From the NCBI GenBank assembly GCA_903835555.1, contig CAILNN010000186.1:1-39057 (forward strand): a stretch of 39,057 nucleotides of DNA. The letters are read 5' to 3'. Positions within the stretch are counted from its first letter, which is position 1; every line of letters starts with the position of its first letter. Below, piece after piece: positions 28,715 through 37,254 of the stretch. The stretch is from an uncultured Verrucomicrobiota bacterium (GTDB taxonomy: Bacteria > Verrucomicrobiota > Verrucomicrobiia > Limisphaerales > UBA9464). Under the pieces are notes generated by a model. It searched no databases. It saw only the letters and a program-made list of their open reading frames with translations, and had not been told where the DNA came from. The translations under genes and the position numbers were made by a program.

Positions 28715-29937
28715 CGGCGAACCTGGGCTCCAAAGCGCCCCAAGAAACAGCCGACCGTGGCAGAGGCCAAAGCAATCAGCCAGGCATGCCAAACGGTTGT
28801 CGACGTGATGAAGCCGTCGCGCTCCCAAAACCGTTCCTGCCATTCATTCCGATGGTCCTGGTAGCCAATAAATCGGCCATGGCCGGAAAAAAACCAATTA
28901 TCGGCTGCGGGGCTAATGAGAAATTTGCTGAAGTGCCACTGCACCAACAAAAAGATTCCCACGAAGAGAGTGGCTGAAAGCAGGACCAAGAGTGCATTCC
29001 AAACCCACCCTCGGCGTTGCCGAAGCCAGCCAAGGGCCAAATCCATGACAAATGCCGGGATAATCAACAACAGTGGGAAGGACGAAGGTACCATGTGGTC
29101 TACCCGGTTGTTCACCGGTGCCAGCTTGGGCTCAGCGTGAAATAAAGGAAGAATCCAAATCATGCCCAAGATCATCGCCATATAAATCAGGCAAACCCGC
29201 GTGGCACCCCACTTAACCGGGTGAGTCACGACCGCTGCGGTGAGAAGCGCAGGGAAAATGATGGCGGTGGAAATGGCAAACCCGATGGAGTGCTGAAGAT
29301 TCGGCGAGGTTAATTCCGTGAGGAGGATGGAAGCAAAGGCCACCTGTACTCCTTGGGCGCACAGGGCAAACCAATATGCCGCGCTCGATTCCCCTCGTTC
29401 AGAAGCCCGATTTCGGACAGCGGAAGTCAGAAGAAAGGCCCCAGTTGCCACCCCATACATTCCGAGGGCCAGAACCATGTGCGGTGGCGAAAGGATTTTG
29501 ACGTCCAAGCCGTAGGCATTGTGCCACCAATTATCAAATGGAGCGGAGGTCAGCATGGCTCCAGCGCCCCAGATGCACATCCAGGCACCGAAAGGGGCGC
29601 GAAACCACCAAACCTGAATCACCCGGTCTTCCCACGCTCTTCGCCGGAAGAAGGTAGCATCCAAGCAAATGAAACCGCTTAGGAATCCACCTAAGCTGCC
29701 CCCAAGGTGAATCAACAAGTGAGCAGGCGTCCAAAAGGTGTCCCGACCGATGGTAATATGCCAGGAGATGTCCCAGATAACCCCCAGCACTATGAAAGCC
29801 GCCCCGAGGACCATCCACCCGGATAGAACGGTCTCAAAACGCTGGACTGCAGCAGACGATCGAGATGCGGACCGGTCATCCGTGAGCGATTGCCCTGAGT
29901 CGATTGTAGCTGGCGACAGAACAGCGGCGGTAGCCAT
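28711..29937 (-). CDS. Polytopic membrane protein with conserved-looking His/Trp motifs, function unknown
   Basis: This 408-residue protein starts at 29937 (MATAAVLSP) after an unlikely 18-residue extension. About ten hydrophobic segments are visible, the first being GWMVLGAAFIVLGVIWDISWH and the last WHAWLIALASATVGCFLG. His residues cluster near membrane boundaries: WDISWHI, PAHLLIHLGG, DNWWHNAYG, SPPHMVLALG, VQWHFSK and FSGHGRF. The stop overlaps the start of the His-rich protein, so the two probably form one complex or pathway. It was not matched to a named transporter or oxidase. Redox, heme or metal handling is a guess from the His pattern. Confidence 0.75.
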   Translation of the reverse strand: MATAAVLSPATIDSGQSLTDDRSASRSSAAVQRFETVLSGWMVLGAAFIVLGVIWDISWHITIGRDTFWTPAHLLIHLGGSLGGFLSGFICLDATFFRRRAWEDRVIQVWWFRAPFGAWMCIWGAGAMLTSAPFDNWWHNAYGLDVKILSPPHMVLALGMYGVATGAFLLTSAVRNRASERGESSAAYWFALCAQGVQVAFASILLTELTSPNLQHSIGFAISTAIIFPALLTAAVVTHPVKWGATRVCLIYMAMILGMIWILPLFHAEPKLAPVNNRVDHMVPSSFPLLLIIPAFVMDLALGWLRQRRGWVWNALLVLLSATLFVGIFLLVQWHFSKFLISPAADNWFFSGHGRFIGYQDHRNEWQERFWERDGFITSTTVWHAWLIALASATVGCFLGRFGAQVRR

Positions 29938-30035
29938 GTCGGAAAGAATAGATTGGAACCATAAATAGGCGACTCGAAAATGCAGGGGCAATTACAGCTT
30001 GGCGTCCATCGGAAGACCCGCCACGATTTCCCCAG

Positions 30036-30416
30036 ATGGAACCACCGGATCAGCTTCGCGAATTATTTAGAATGCAACGCGCTCTCAATGAGCGGATTGG
30101 CGTATTTACCGATCGAATGGACGAAGCGGAGAAGACCAAGTGGGTTCTGAATTACTGCCGGGCTTGCTCGCAGGAGTTGGCTGAGCTAACCGATAGCGTC
30201 CCGTGGAAATGGTGGGCCAAGTATCAAAAATTCGACGAACAGAACGCGCGGGTGGAAATCGTCGACCTGTTTCACTTCTTGATTTCCTTGGCTCAGGTGA
30301 TGGGGATGAGCGCGGATGATCTTTTCCAAGCCTATTTGAAAAAGAACGAAGTCAATCTGAAGCGGCAGGAAACCGGTTATGCCATCAAAGATTCAACGGA
30401 TTCCCAGCACATTTAA
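30036..30416 (+). CDS. dUTP diphosphatase, all-alpha (dUTPase_2/MazG-like)
   Basis: This 126-residue protein hydrolyses dUTP to dUMP and diphosphate in the cytoplasm, by family. The Mg-binding acidic pairs are present: QELAELTD (Glu47, Glu50) and VEIVDLFHF (Glu74, Asp77), followed by the C-terminal YLKKNEVNLKRQETGY block that marks the dimeric dUTPase group. WKWW near residues 57-60 is also typical. It is divergent from the membrane pair (98-base gap) and followed after 48 bases by tyrA on the same strand. Another nucleotide specificity within the MazG-like group is possible. Confidence 0.85.
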   Translation: MEPPDQLRELFRMQRALNERIGVFTDRMDEAEKTKWVLNYCRACSQELAELTDSVPWKWWAKYQKFDEQNARVEIVDLFHFLISLAQVMGMSADDLFQAYLKKNEVNLKRQETGYAIKDSTDSQHI

Positions 30417-30464
30417 GGCGTGTATTGATTTGGTTTCACCAGAGCTTCTAGACGTCATCCGCCT

Positions 30465-31394
30465 GTGAAACTACGGAAACTGACCATCGTCGGTGTTGGC
30501 CTGCTGGGTGGTTCGCTGGGCTTGGCAGTGCGCGAGCGACGCTTGGCGGACCAGGTCTGTGGCGTGGTCCGTCGTCCGGAAGCCATTGCCGAGTGCGAAA
30601 ACCTCGGTGTTGTCGATTCGGCGACCAGCAATCTCGCTTTGGGCGTCAAGGACGCCGAGATGGTCGTTTTGTGTTCGCCTTTAGGAGAGATGGAGGGATT
30701 GCTTCGGCAAATGGCTCCATTTCTTAGCCCTGACGCCATTGTGACCGATGTCGGAAGTGTCAAGGGCTCGGTCGTCCAACTATTGGACCCGATCGCGCGG
30801 AGCTGCGGTGCCCGCTTTGTTGGAAGTCATCCGATGGCGGGTTCTGAAAAGACCGGTGCGCGAGCGGCGCGTGGCGACCTGTTTCAGGGGGCCGTCTGTG
30901 TCTTGACACCGGTGCTTGAAACGAACCCGAGTGCTCTCAGTCAAGTGCGTCAGCTTTGGTCAGGAGTAGGATCACGGTTGGTTACTCTATCGCCATCCCA
31001 GCATGACGATCTGGTCAGTCGGTCCAGTCACCTGCCCCATGTTGTTGCCGCAGCCTTGGCCAACTATGTCCTGAGTCCAATCCATCCTCCCGAACAATCG
31101 CTCCTGTGCGCCTCCGGATTCCGAGACACCACGCGAATCGCCGGGGGAGCCCCTAGAATCTGGCGAGATATTTCTCTTGCCAACCGTCAACACTTGAGTC
31201 GAGTTCTGGGGGTTTATCTGGAGGATTTGGCGGAGTTTCGCCATGCCTTGGATGGTGGTGATGCCAACGAGATTGAGCGTTTTTTTGATTTGGCACGCCA
31301 GCGAAGAGAGTTGTGGGGTCAGATACAGTCTGGAAAAGCGAATGGGAGCGAGGATGACCGTTACGCAGAAGAAAAAGGGGAAATCGGTGCGTAA
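30465..31394 (+). CDS. tyrA: Prephenate dehydrogenase
   Basis: This 309-residue NAD-dependent enzyme carries out oxidative decarboxylation of prephenate on the way to tyrosine. It starts with GTG at 30465 (KLRKLTIVGVG). The Rossmann GVGLLGGSLG lies at 10-19, followed by VVLCSPLGEM, VTDVGSVKG, the substrate-binding GSHPMAGSEKTG and the second-domain block SRSSHLPHVVAAAL. No chorismate mutase or ACT domain is fused. It is 15-87 bases upstream of aroA, depending on the aroA start, and the series tyrA-aroA-cmk continues in the same direction, a common bacterial arrangement. Confidence 0.93.
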   Translation: MKLRKLTIVGVGLLGGSLGLAVRERRLADQVCGVVRRPEAIAECENLGVVDSATSNLALGVKDAEMVVLCSPLGEMEGLLRQMAPFLSPDAIVTDVGSVKGSVVQLLDPIARSCGARFVGSHPMAGSEKTGARAARGDLFQGAVCVLTPVLETNPSALSQVRQLWSGVGSRLVTLSPSQHDDLVSRSSHLPHVVAAALANYVLSPIHPPEQSLLCASGFRDTTRIAGGAPRIWRDISLANRQHLSRVLGVYLEDLAEFRHALDGGDANEIERFFDLARQRRELWGQIQSGKANGSEDDRYAEEKGEIGA

Positions 31395-31481
31395 AGGGCA
31401 CAACCAACGATGCGATTGCGCTGCCGCAACGAGCAAGGCAGACTGAATTCACGGCTTCTGGAGTCGGGAGTCGAAACTATT

Positions 31482-32813
31482 GTGGGCCTGCCATCTCTTA
31501 TCGAAATCATTCCCTTGTCTGGTCTTGGGCACGTGACCCTGACCATCCCGGGTTCCAAGAGCATCACCAATCGTGCCTTGATTCTCGCCGCACTGGGCCG
31601 TGGGAAAACCACCCTTCACGGAGCCCTTTGGAGCGAAGATACCCAGGTAATGACCGAAGCCTTGGTAGCACTTGGCTTTTCCGTAGAGGTCCTGTCTGAT
31701 CTCAATGAGCCATCCAATCGCACCATCATTGTTACTGGTCTTGGTGGTCGGATTCCCAATGGAGGAACAGCGACAGCCCCATTGGAATTGAGCGTCGCCA
31801 ATGCAGGGACGGCCGCCCGTTTTCTCTCGGCAGTTGTCTGCCTTGGCCAGGGATGGTATCGTTTATCGGGTGTCGATCGGATGCACGAACGCCCGCAAGC
31901 ATCCCTCTTTTCTGCCCTGCGCCAGTTGGGCTATGACGTCCTTGGGTCCGGAGACCATTTGCCAGTCACGATTCGAGGACGAGGGCCGCTATCGGGACGC
32001 AAGACGACGGTGAGTCTTTCTGAGAGCTCCCAGTTTGCTTCCGCCCTGCTGCTGGCCGCATCCCATGGCGGCTGGGACATTGAAGTCGACGGGGGCGGTG
32101 ATGCCGATGAAGCCCCGTATGTCGAAATGACCCGGCAATTGATCGCTACCTTCCCAAGGGAAGGGGGCGACTTTGTCATCGAACCGGATGCGTCAAGCGC
32201 CTCGTACTTTTGGGCGGCCGGATGGCTTTCTGGAGGTCGAATTCGGTCCGCGAGCGAAAATTCCAGTACCTCCTCTTTCGAGATTGCCGACTGGCCGAAT
32301 TCCGGTTGGCAGGTGGATGCCCGGTTTCCCGGTTTCCTGCCGCTGCCATCGCAGGTTTCGCGCGATCACCACCTGGGGGACAGCATTTTGACGGCGATGG
32401 TTGTCGCCGCTCTGGGTGAAGACTCGCGTCCAGTTGAATTCACCGATCTGAGCCGATTACGAGTTCAAGAATGCGAACGAGTGATCGCGATGCGCACCGA
32501 ACTGTCGCGATGCGGTGCCGATGTGACCGAGGTGGGCGACACCCTTCGAATTGTCTCCAGGCCGCTGCACGGAGCGACGTTGGAGACCTACAAGGACCAC
32601 CGAATGGCGATGTGTTGGGCCACATTGGGGCTGAAGGTGCCAGGAATCAAAATTCGCGACCCACGATGTGTTCGTAAAACGTTTCCAAATTTCTTCCAAA
32701 AATTAGCGGCTGCGCCCCCTCACGGACTAGGGGCGTCGATTTGGGAATGCGATCCGACAAAAGGCAATCGTACCCGTCGCCTCACCGAACCATCAGAACT
32801 TTTTGCCCATTGA
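31482..32813 (+). CDS. aroA: 3-phosphoshikimate 1-carboxyvinyltransferase (EPSP synthase)
   Basis: This enzyme transfers enolpyruvyl from PEP to shikimate 3-phosphate. A GTG at 31482 (443 residues) is preferred because homologues begin just before LIEIIPL and GGGAG lies upstream; an ATG at 31410 would add 24 unconserved residues. PGSKSITNRAL holds Lys26 and Arg31. ANAGTAARFLSA, DRMHERP, SSQFASALLLA, HHLGDSILTA, LRVQECERV and YKDHRMAM follow in the normal order. Some motifs diverge from the usual wording (QECER instead of KETDR, NAGTAAR instead of NAGTAMR), but catalytic positions look conserved. It overlaps or abuts cmk. Confidence 0.93.
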   Translation: MGLPSLIEIIPLSGLGHVTLTIPGSKSITNRALILAALGRGKTTLHGALWSEDTQVMTEALVALGFSVEVLSDLNEPSNRTIIVTGLGGRIPNGGTATAPLELSVANAGTAARFLSAVVCLGQGWYRLSGVDRMHERPQASLFSALRQLGYDVLGSGDHLPVTIRGRGPLSGRKTTVSLSESSQFASALLLAASHGGWDIEVDGGGDADEAPYVEMTRQLIATFPREGGDFVIEPDASSASYFWAAGWLSGGRIRSASENSSTSSFEIADWPNSGWQVDARFPGFLPLPSQVSRDHHLGDSILTAMVVAALGEDSRPVEFTDLSRLRVQECERVIAMRTELSRCGADVTEVGDTLRIVSRPLHGATLETYKDHRMAMCWATLGLKVPGIKIRDPRCVRKTFPNFFQKLAAAPPHGLGASIWECDPTKGNRTRRLTEPSELFAH

Positions 32814-33541
32814 ACCCAATTTCACCTCTTCCGTTACCTGCCAGTTCCTTAACGGGAACCGCAAATCCATTGAGTTTGCCGGAGGTCATTGCCATGGACG
32901 GCCCGAGTGCATCGGGTAAGGGAACACTCTCCCGATTGCTGGCCAAGGAATTGGGCTATACCTACGTCGATTCGGGAGCCATGTACCGGACACTGGCGTG
33001 GTATTGCCTGTGCCAAAAGGTCTCCATTCCAGCGACTCCCAACGAATTGAACCCGGTGACTGCCAAACCGGTCATTTCGGCTTTGCGCCGTTGGAAAGCC
33101 GAGCTCAAGGTGGTGGACGGAGCCATTTGGCTCCATGTGGGCGGCTATTTCCCCAAGATTGAAATTCGAACGGATCCGGTTGAAAAGACGGTTCCAATTA
33201 TCGCCCAGATTGGAAAAGTCCGCGATTGGATGGTCGCACGCCAGCGGGATTGTTTGAAATTTGGCCCACTGGTCATGGAGGGGCGTGATATCGGAACGGA
33301 GGTTTTTCCGCTGGCACCGATAAAATTTTTTCTGGATGCTAATCCTGCTGCGAGGCAAGAACGCATGCAGGGCAGGGGAAATCAAGCTTCAACCAACCGC
33401 GACCTGTTGGACATCAACCGCCGCCAGGGTGCCTTGATTCCAGCTTTGGATTCAATACGTATCGACAATACCGGACAAACCGTAGAGGAGACGTTTACGG
33501 AGATCATGAGGCAGGTTCGACTTCGGCAGGCGCAGCGTTAA
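32810..33541 (+). CDS. cmk: Cytidylate kinase
   Basis: This enzyme phosphorylates CMP and dCMP with ATP. The P-loop is DGPSASGKGTLSRLLA, followed by YVDSGAMYRTLAWY, then VMEGRDIGTEVFP, KFFLDANPAARQERM and RDLLDINR. The start is uncertain. A TTG at 32810 overlaps the aroA stop as TTGA and gives 243 residues. A TTG at 32870, just before the conserved LPEVIAMDG, gives 223, the usual length. An upstream ATG at 32741 lies inside aroA. The aroA-cmk order is widely conserved. An unusually divergent stretch, KVVDGAIWLHVGGYFPKIEIRT, lies in the NMP-binding insert. Confidence 0.92.
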   Translation: MNPISPLPLPASSLTGTANPLSLPEVIAMDGPSASGKGTLSRLLAKELGYTYVDSGAMYRTLAWYCLCQKVSIPATPNELNPVTAKPVISALRRWKAELKVVDGAIWLHVGGYFPKIEIRTDPVEKTVPIIAQIGKVRDWMVARQRDCLKFGPLVMEGRDIGTEVFPLAPIKFFLDANPAARQERMQGRGNQASTNRDLLDINRRQGALIPALDSIRIDNTGQTVEETFTEIMRQVRLRQAQR

Positions 33542-33567
33542 GCTAATCGGCCGCTGTCTAGCCAGAT

Positions 33568-35337
33568 ATGAAGCCTTCTCAATCACAATTTCGGATTTTC
33601 CGACTGGCCTGTTGGGTGATTTGGAATTGCTTGATGATGTCTTTCCCGGCTGGGGCTGGTGGCAGCGAGGTGGTGGTGGTTTACAATTCCAATGTCCCGG
33701 CATCCCGCGAGGTAGCCGAATATTACGCAAAAAAGCGAGACATTCCCAAGGAGCAACTGATTGGATTGTCCCTGCCAGACGCAGAAACTAACCGTATTGA
33801 ACGTGGGCCATTCGTAAAGCGGATGGTGCAACCGCTGATCCATGAACTAAATGCCCGCAAGTTGATGGATTTCCAGCCGGTCAGCCTTCCAGCAACCAAT
33901 GGGCGACCGGCTCGAATGACTTACTCGGTCCCAACATCGAAGGTCCGATACTTGCTCCTTTGCTATGGGTTACCGTATTTCATTCCACCCGATTTCTCCA
34001 TCAACGGATTCCGTGATGAGGGATTGCCCACCAACACTCCCGTCGAACTTCTTCGTAATCAAGCTTCTGTTGATGCGGAGTTAGTTCTGCTTCCCGTCTT
34101 CGGAGCCATTCCGTATTCGGGTGCTTTTCCAAACCCTGCTTATGGCGAGACAAATGTCGCCAGTCTTCATCCCACCAACGGGGTCATGCTGGTGAGTCGG
34201 TTGGATGGTCCGACACCCGAATTGGCCAAAGGTTTGGTCGATAAAGCACTGTCGGCGGAGCGCGACGGACTGAACGGTCGAGCTTATTTCGACTTGCGCA
34301 ATATCAAGACGGGGAACTACAAGCTCGGCGACGACTGGATCGGGCACGCAGCAGAGGTAGCGGAGGATTTCGGATACGAGACGTTTGTCGACCATGATCC
34401 GGCAACTCTCCCGGTCGGTTTTCCGCTCTCGGAAGTCGCTCTTTATGCTGGATGGTATGCCATGCAGGTGGACGGACCCTTCTCGCGTCCCACCGTGGAA
34501 TTCATGCCGGGGGCGATTGCCTACCACTTGTTTTCATTTAGTGCCAACAACCCCCGAGATGCCAAAGGCTCGTGGGTCGGGGCTCTAATTGCCAAAGGGG
34601 CGACTGTGACGTTGGGGTGTGTTGATGAACCCTACCTGTCGCTAACCCCGGATATCGGTTTGTTTTTTGAGCGACTGGCCTTCCAGCAAATGTCCGTCGG
34701 GGAAGCAGGATTGGTATGTCAACCGGGATTATCGTGGCAGAACTTGGTGATCGGAGACCCACTCTATCGTCCATGGCTGCGCGATCCCATCGAGATGGAA
34801 GAATGGTTTAAGCTTCACCCGAGCCCGCTGCTGGCTTGGTGTTTGGAGCGAAAGGTCAACATGTATCTGCGAAAGGGGCTGGAACGCGGCTTTTTACGGC
34901 GCTATTTGATGCAGCAGCCGCTGGCGACCAATGGACCGGTGCTTTCCGAAAAGATTGCCACGCTGGCGGCAGACGCCAAACTGTTCGATCAGGCGTGTGA
35001 ATACGCGCGAATCGCCCTCAAGACCGGTGCGACTCCCCAGCAAAAAGTTCGACTTTATCTGCATCTCACCGAATGGCAGCGCGATTCCGACCCGGATTCA
35101 GCATTGGCCTCCATGGAAACATTGGCTGCGGAGTTTCCGGACCACCCCGATATTCTGGAATTCCGAAGGACTGAGTTGAAAATCGCGACTACAGCAGGCC
35201 GAAAGAATGCGGTGCTAAAACTGACGGACGAGGTCGCCCGTCTAGTCGCCTTGGCGGAAGCGAGAAAGGCCGAAGCAGAAAGGGCGGAATCTGCGAAAAA
35301 CGCCAAATCCCCAGGAGCGAAGTCCGATTCCAAATAG
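33568..35337 (+). CDS. TIGR03790-type secreted protein
   Basis: This 589-residue protein has an N-terminal hydrophobic signal (FRLACWVIWNCLMMSFPAGA). It matches the TIGR03790 family: VVVVYNSNVPASREVAEYYAKKR at the front, YLLLCYGLPYFIP near residue 130, PTVEFMPGAIAYHLFSF and SWVGALIAKGATVTLGCVDEPYL in the middle. After about residue 400 comes a helical, TPR-like tail (FDQACEYARIALKTG, DPDSALASMETLAAEFPDHP) and a charged Ala/Lys-rich end. The molecular function of the family is not established. It follows cmk by 26 bases but is probably not functionally linked to it. Confidence 0.85.
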   Translation: MKPSQSQFRIFRLACWVIWNCLMMSFPAGAGGSEVVVVYNSNVPASREVAEYYAKKRDIPKEQLIGLSLPDAETNRIERGPFVKRMVQPLIHELNARKLMDFQPVSLPATNGRPARMTYSVPTSKVRYLLLCYGLPYFIPPDFSINGFRDEGLPTNTPVELLRNQASVDAELVLLPVFGAIPYSGAFPNPAYGETNVASLHPTNGVMLVSRLDGPTPELAKGLVDKALSAERDGLNGRAYFDLRNIKTGNYKLGDDWIGHAAEVAEDFGYETFVDHDPATLPVGFPLSEVALYAGWYAMQVDGPFSRPTVEFMPGAIAYHLFSFSANNPRDAKGSWVGALIAKGATVTLGCVDEPYLSLTPDIGLFFERLAFQQMSVGEAGLVCQPGLSWQNLVIGDPLYRPWLRDPIEMEEWFKLHPSPLLAWCLERKVNMYLRKGLERGFLRRYLMQQPLATNGPVLSEKIATLAADAKLFDQACEYARIALKTGATPQQKVRLYLHLTEWQRDSDPDSALASMETLAAEFPDHPDILEFRRTELKIATTAGRKNAVLKLTDEVARLVALAEARKAEAERAESAKNAKSPGAKSDSK

Positions 35338-35555
35338 CCGCAGTGGCGGTTTCGCACGGACAGGACTCGGTCGGCTCCTGGCCAGGTCGGTCGTTATCGG
35401 AGGCACGGATAGACGAACGACAGTGAACTGTCCGTGGCTATTGCTATAAGGAGCCAATATCTATTTATTGCGCCGACCCCGGGTGAATGGTGAAGGTTTA
35501 TTAAAACCCGATGGGTACCTACCGGTGTTCACGCTTCAGGCCGGGGATCTGGCCG

Positions 35556-36518
35556 CTATCCAAAGGCCTCAATTCTATTTCCAGCCAGGAACTGAGCAGC
35601 TGTCATCCGCTTCCCACCCTCGGGTTGAAGTTCCAGGATTCGCCATGCTCCTTTGCCGCAGACAACGATAAGCTCCTTTGACTGGCTGCTCAATATCGTT
35701 CCTGGGGTTTGCCCGGCATTCTCCGTGCGTCCTTCTACGACATCTGCGTCATATATCTTGATCAGTTTTGGTCGCGGTTGTTGGGGCAGGAAACAAAAGG
35801 CCCCTGGCCATGGGGTGAACGCGCGACGTCGAAGATCCAAGACGGTGGCAGGCTGAGTCCAATCGATTCGCCCATCTTCGCGAGTGATCTTTCGCGCATA
35901 GGTTACCCCCTCCAGCGGTTGCTGAATCTCGGGCAGTTGCCCCTCCAAGTATCCCGGAAGGCGGTCCAAAAGCAGACTCGCCGCCAGTGCCGCCAGTCGA
36001 TCGTGAAGTTGGTCTGAGGTTTCCTGGGGGCCGATGGGAGTCCTGGAAATCGCGAGAATCGGACCGGTATCAAGTCCGGCCTCCATTTTCATCAGGGTCA
36101 CCCCCGTTTCTGGATCGCCAGAAGCGATGGCCCATTGGATCGGGGCGGCTCCGCGCCAACGGGGAAGTATCGATGTGTGTAAGTTGACACACCCACGAAC
36201 GGGAATCTCAAGAAGACCCGTCGGGAGAAGTTGTCCGTACGCCGCCACCACGATGACGTCTGGAGCGAGGCGTTTGAGGACTTGTAGAAACTCCGGATCG
36301 CGGGCCTTTTCCGGCTGCCAGACTGGTAATCCTAGCGCCAACGCTTCCACCTTAACCGGCGGTGGCAGGGGCAAAAGGTTGCGGCCTGCCGGTCGGTCCG
36401 GCTGTGCGACGACACCAACGATTTCAAAGCGATTGTCAAACGCCAAACGCCGAAGAATCACTCTGGCGAGGTCCGGTGTTCCCATGAACACCACTCGCGG
36501 TCGGGCCAGATGCATCAT
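35556..36518 (-). CDS. fmt: Methionyl-tRNA formyltransferase
   Basis: This 320-residue enzyme formylates initiator Met-tRNA with 10-formyltetrahydrofolate. The N-terminal Rossmann-like start is RVVFMGTPDLA. The folate and catalytic block is NLHTSILPRWRGAAPIQ (Asn112, His114), and the catalytic Asp150 lies in MEAGLDTGPIL. The C-terminal RNA-binding domain includes EGVTYARKITREDGRIDW and FTPWPGAF. Length is normal. It follows adk by 38 bases on the same strand. The start could be either of two adjacent Met codons. Confidence 0.95.
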   Translation of the reverse strand: MMHLARPRVVFMGTPDLARVILRRLAFDNRFEIVGVVAQPDRPAGRNLLPLPPPVKVEALALGLPVWQPEKARDPEFLQVLKRLAPDVIVVAAYGQLLPTGLLEIPVRGCVNLHTSILPRWRGAAPIQWAIASGDPETGVTLMKMEAGLDTGPILAISRTPIGPQETSDQLHDRLAALAASLLLDRLPGYLEGQLPEIQQPLEGVTYARKITREDGRIDWTQPATVLDLRRRAFTPWPGAFCFLPQQPRPKLIKIYDADVVEGRTENAGQTPGTILSSQSKELIVVCGKGAWRILELQPEGGKRMTAAQFLAGNRIEAFG

Positions 36519-36556
36519 ACTCCGAAACCGCGCTCACGGGGACTCCGTGTCGCAGG

Positions 36557-37207
36557 TTAGGCAATCAAAGGTAGACTGCCGGGCGGGACCATGAAGGTGG
36601 TGTTGCCGTCGCTGACCGCTGGTTTGGGAATTCGGGCCAAAATCTTGAGGATGTCCAGGAGAACCTGCAACGGTTCCTGGGTGGAATCGATTTGGTGAAT
36701 TAAATTCTCAGGGTAACAACCCAACACCGCCCGTGTTTCACGTTTATAGGTCTCTAGACGGGCACGAATGACTTCGACGTTGGCATCATCCAGTCGGTTT
36801 TCCTTTAAGGCTCGACGTTGCAGTCGGTGGATCAGCTTCTCGATCACCGGGCAAAACAAGTTAAAGATCGCTTTTACCTCTATCAAATCGTGCATCAGTT
36901 CGACCTGTCGTGGATTCCTTGGAATTCCGTCCAGGATGATGGTGTCCGCGTCCGGATTGAAGCGACCCGCAGCGATCAATCCATTGATGGAACCTTTCCA
37001 CAATTCGATTGTCGGTTCATCGGGGACCAACTGACCAAGGGATGCGTACTGCACGAAAACCCGTCCCAATGGGCTGTCCACCCGGAGATTGCGAAAAGCA
37101 TCGCCGCAGGAAAAATGAGCAAAGTTGGGGATTTGACCCAATATCTTTCCCTGGGTGCCCTTTCCAGCGCCAGGGGCACCGAATAACAAGATAGCACGAA
37201 GCTTCAT
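36557..37207 (-). CDS. adk: Adenylate kinase family protein
   Basis: This 216-residue nucleoside monophosphate kinase has the P-loop LLFGAPGAGKGTQGKILG, the NMP-binding HFSCGDAFRNL, LVPDEPTIELW and DGIPRNPRQVELMHDL. The LID region (about 120-150) is short, with RRALKENRLDD and no zinc cysteines. The C-terminal 15 or so residues (TTFMVPPGSLPLIA) extend past the normal fold. DGIPRN differs from the usual DGFPRT, so nucleotide preference may be altered and an adenylate kinase paralogue is possible. It sits upstream of fmt. Confidence 0.85.
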   Translation of the reverse strand: MKLRAILLFGAPGAGKGTQGKILGQIPNFAHFSCGDAFRNLRVDSPLGRVFVQYASLGQLVPDEPTIELWKGSINGLIAAGRFNPDADTIILDGIPRNPRQVELMHDLIEVKAIFNLFCPVIEKLIHRLQRRALKENRLDDANVEVIRARLETYKRETRAVLGCYPENLIHQIDSTQEPLQVLLDILKILARIPKPAVSDGNTTFMVPPGSLPLIA

Positions 37208-37254
37208 TGGCTCTGCGACGGAAAAAATATAAGCTATGCCTTGATGTCGTAGTC

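Noticed and set aside
27938-28864. A 308-residue plus-strand frame
   Set aside because: It is antisense to the His-rich membrane protein, whose signal peptide, membrane segments and repeated motifs mark the true strand.
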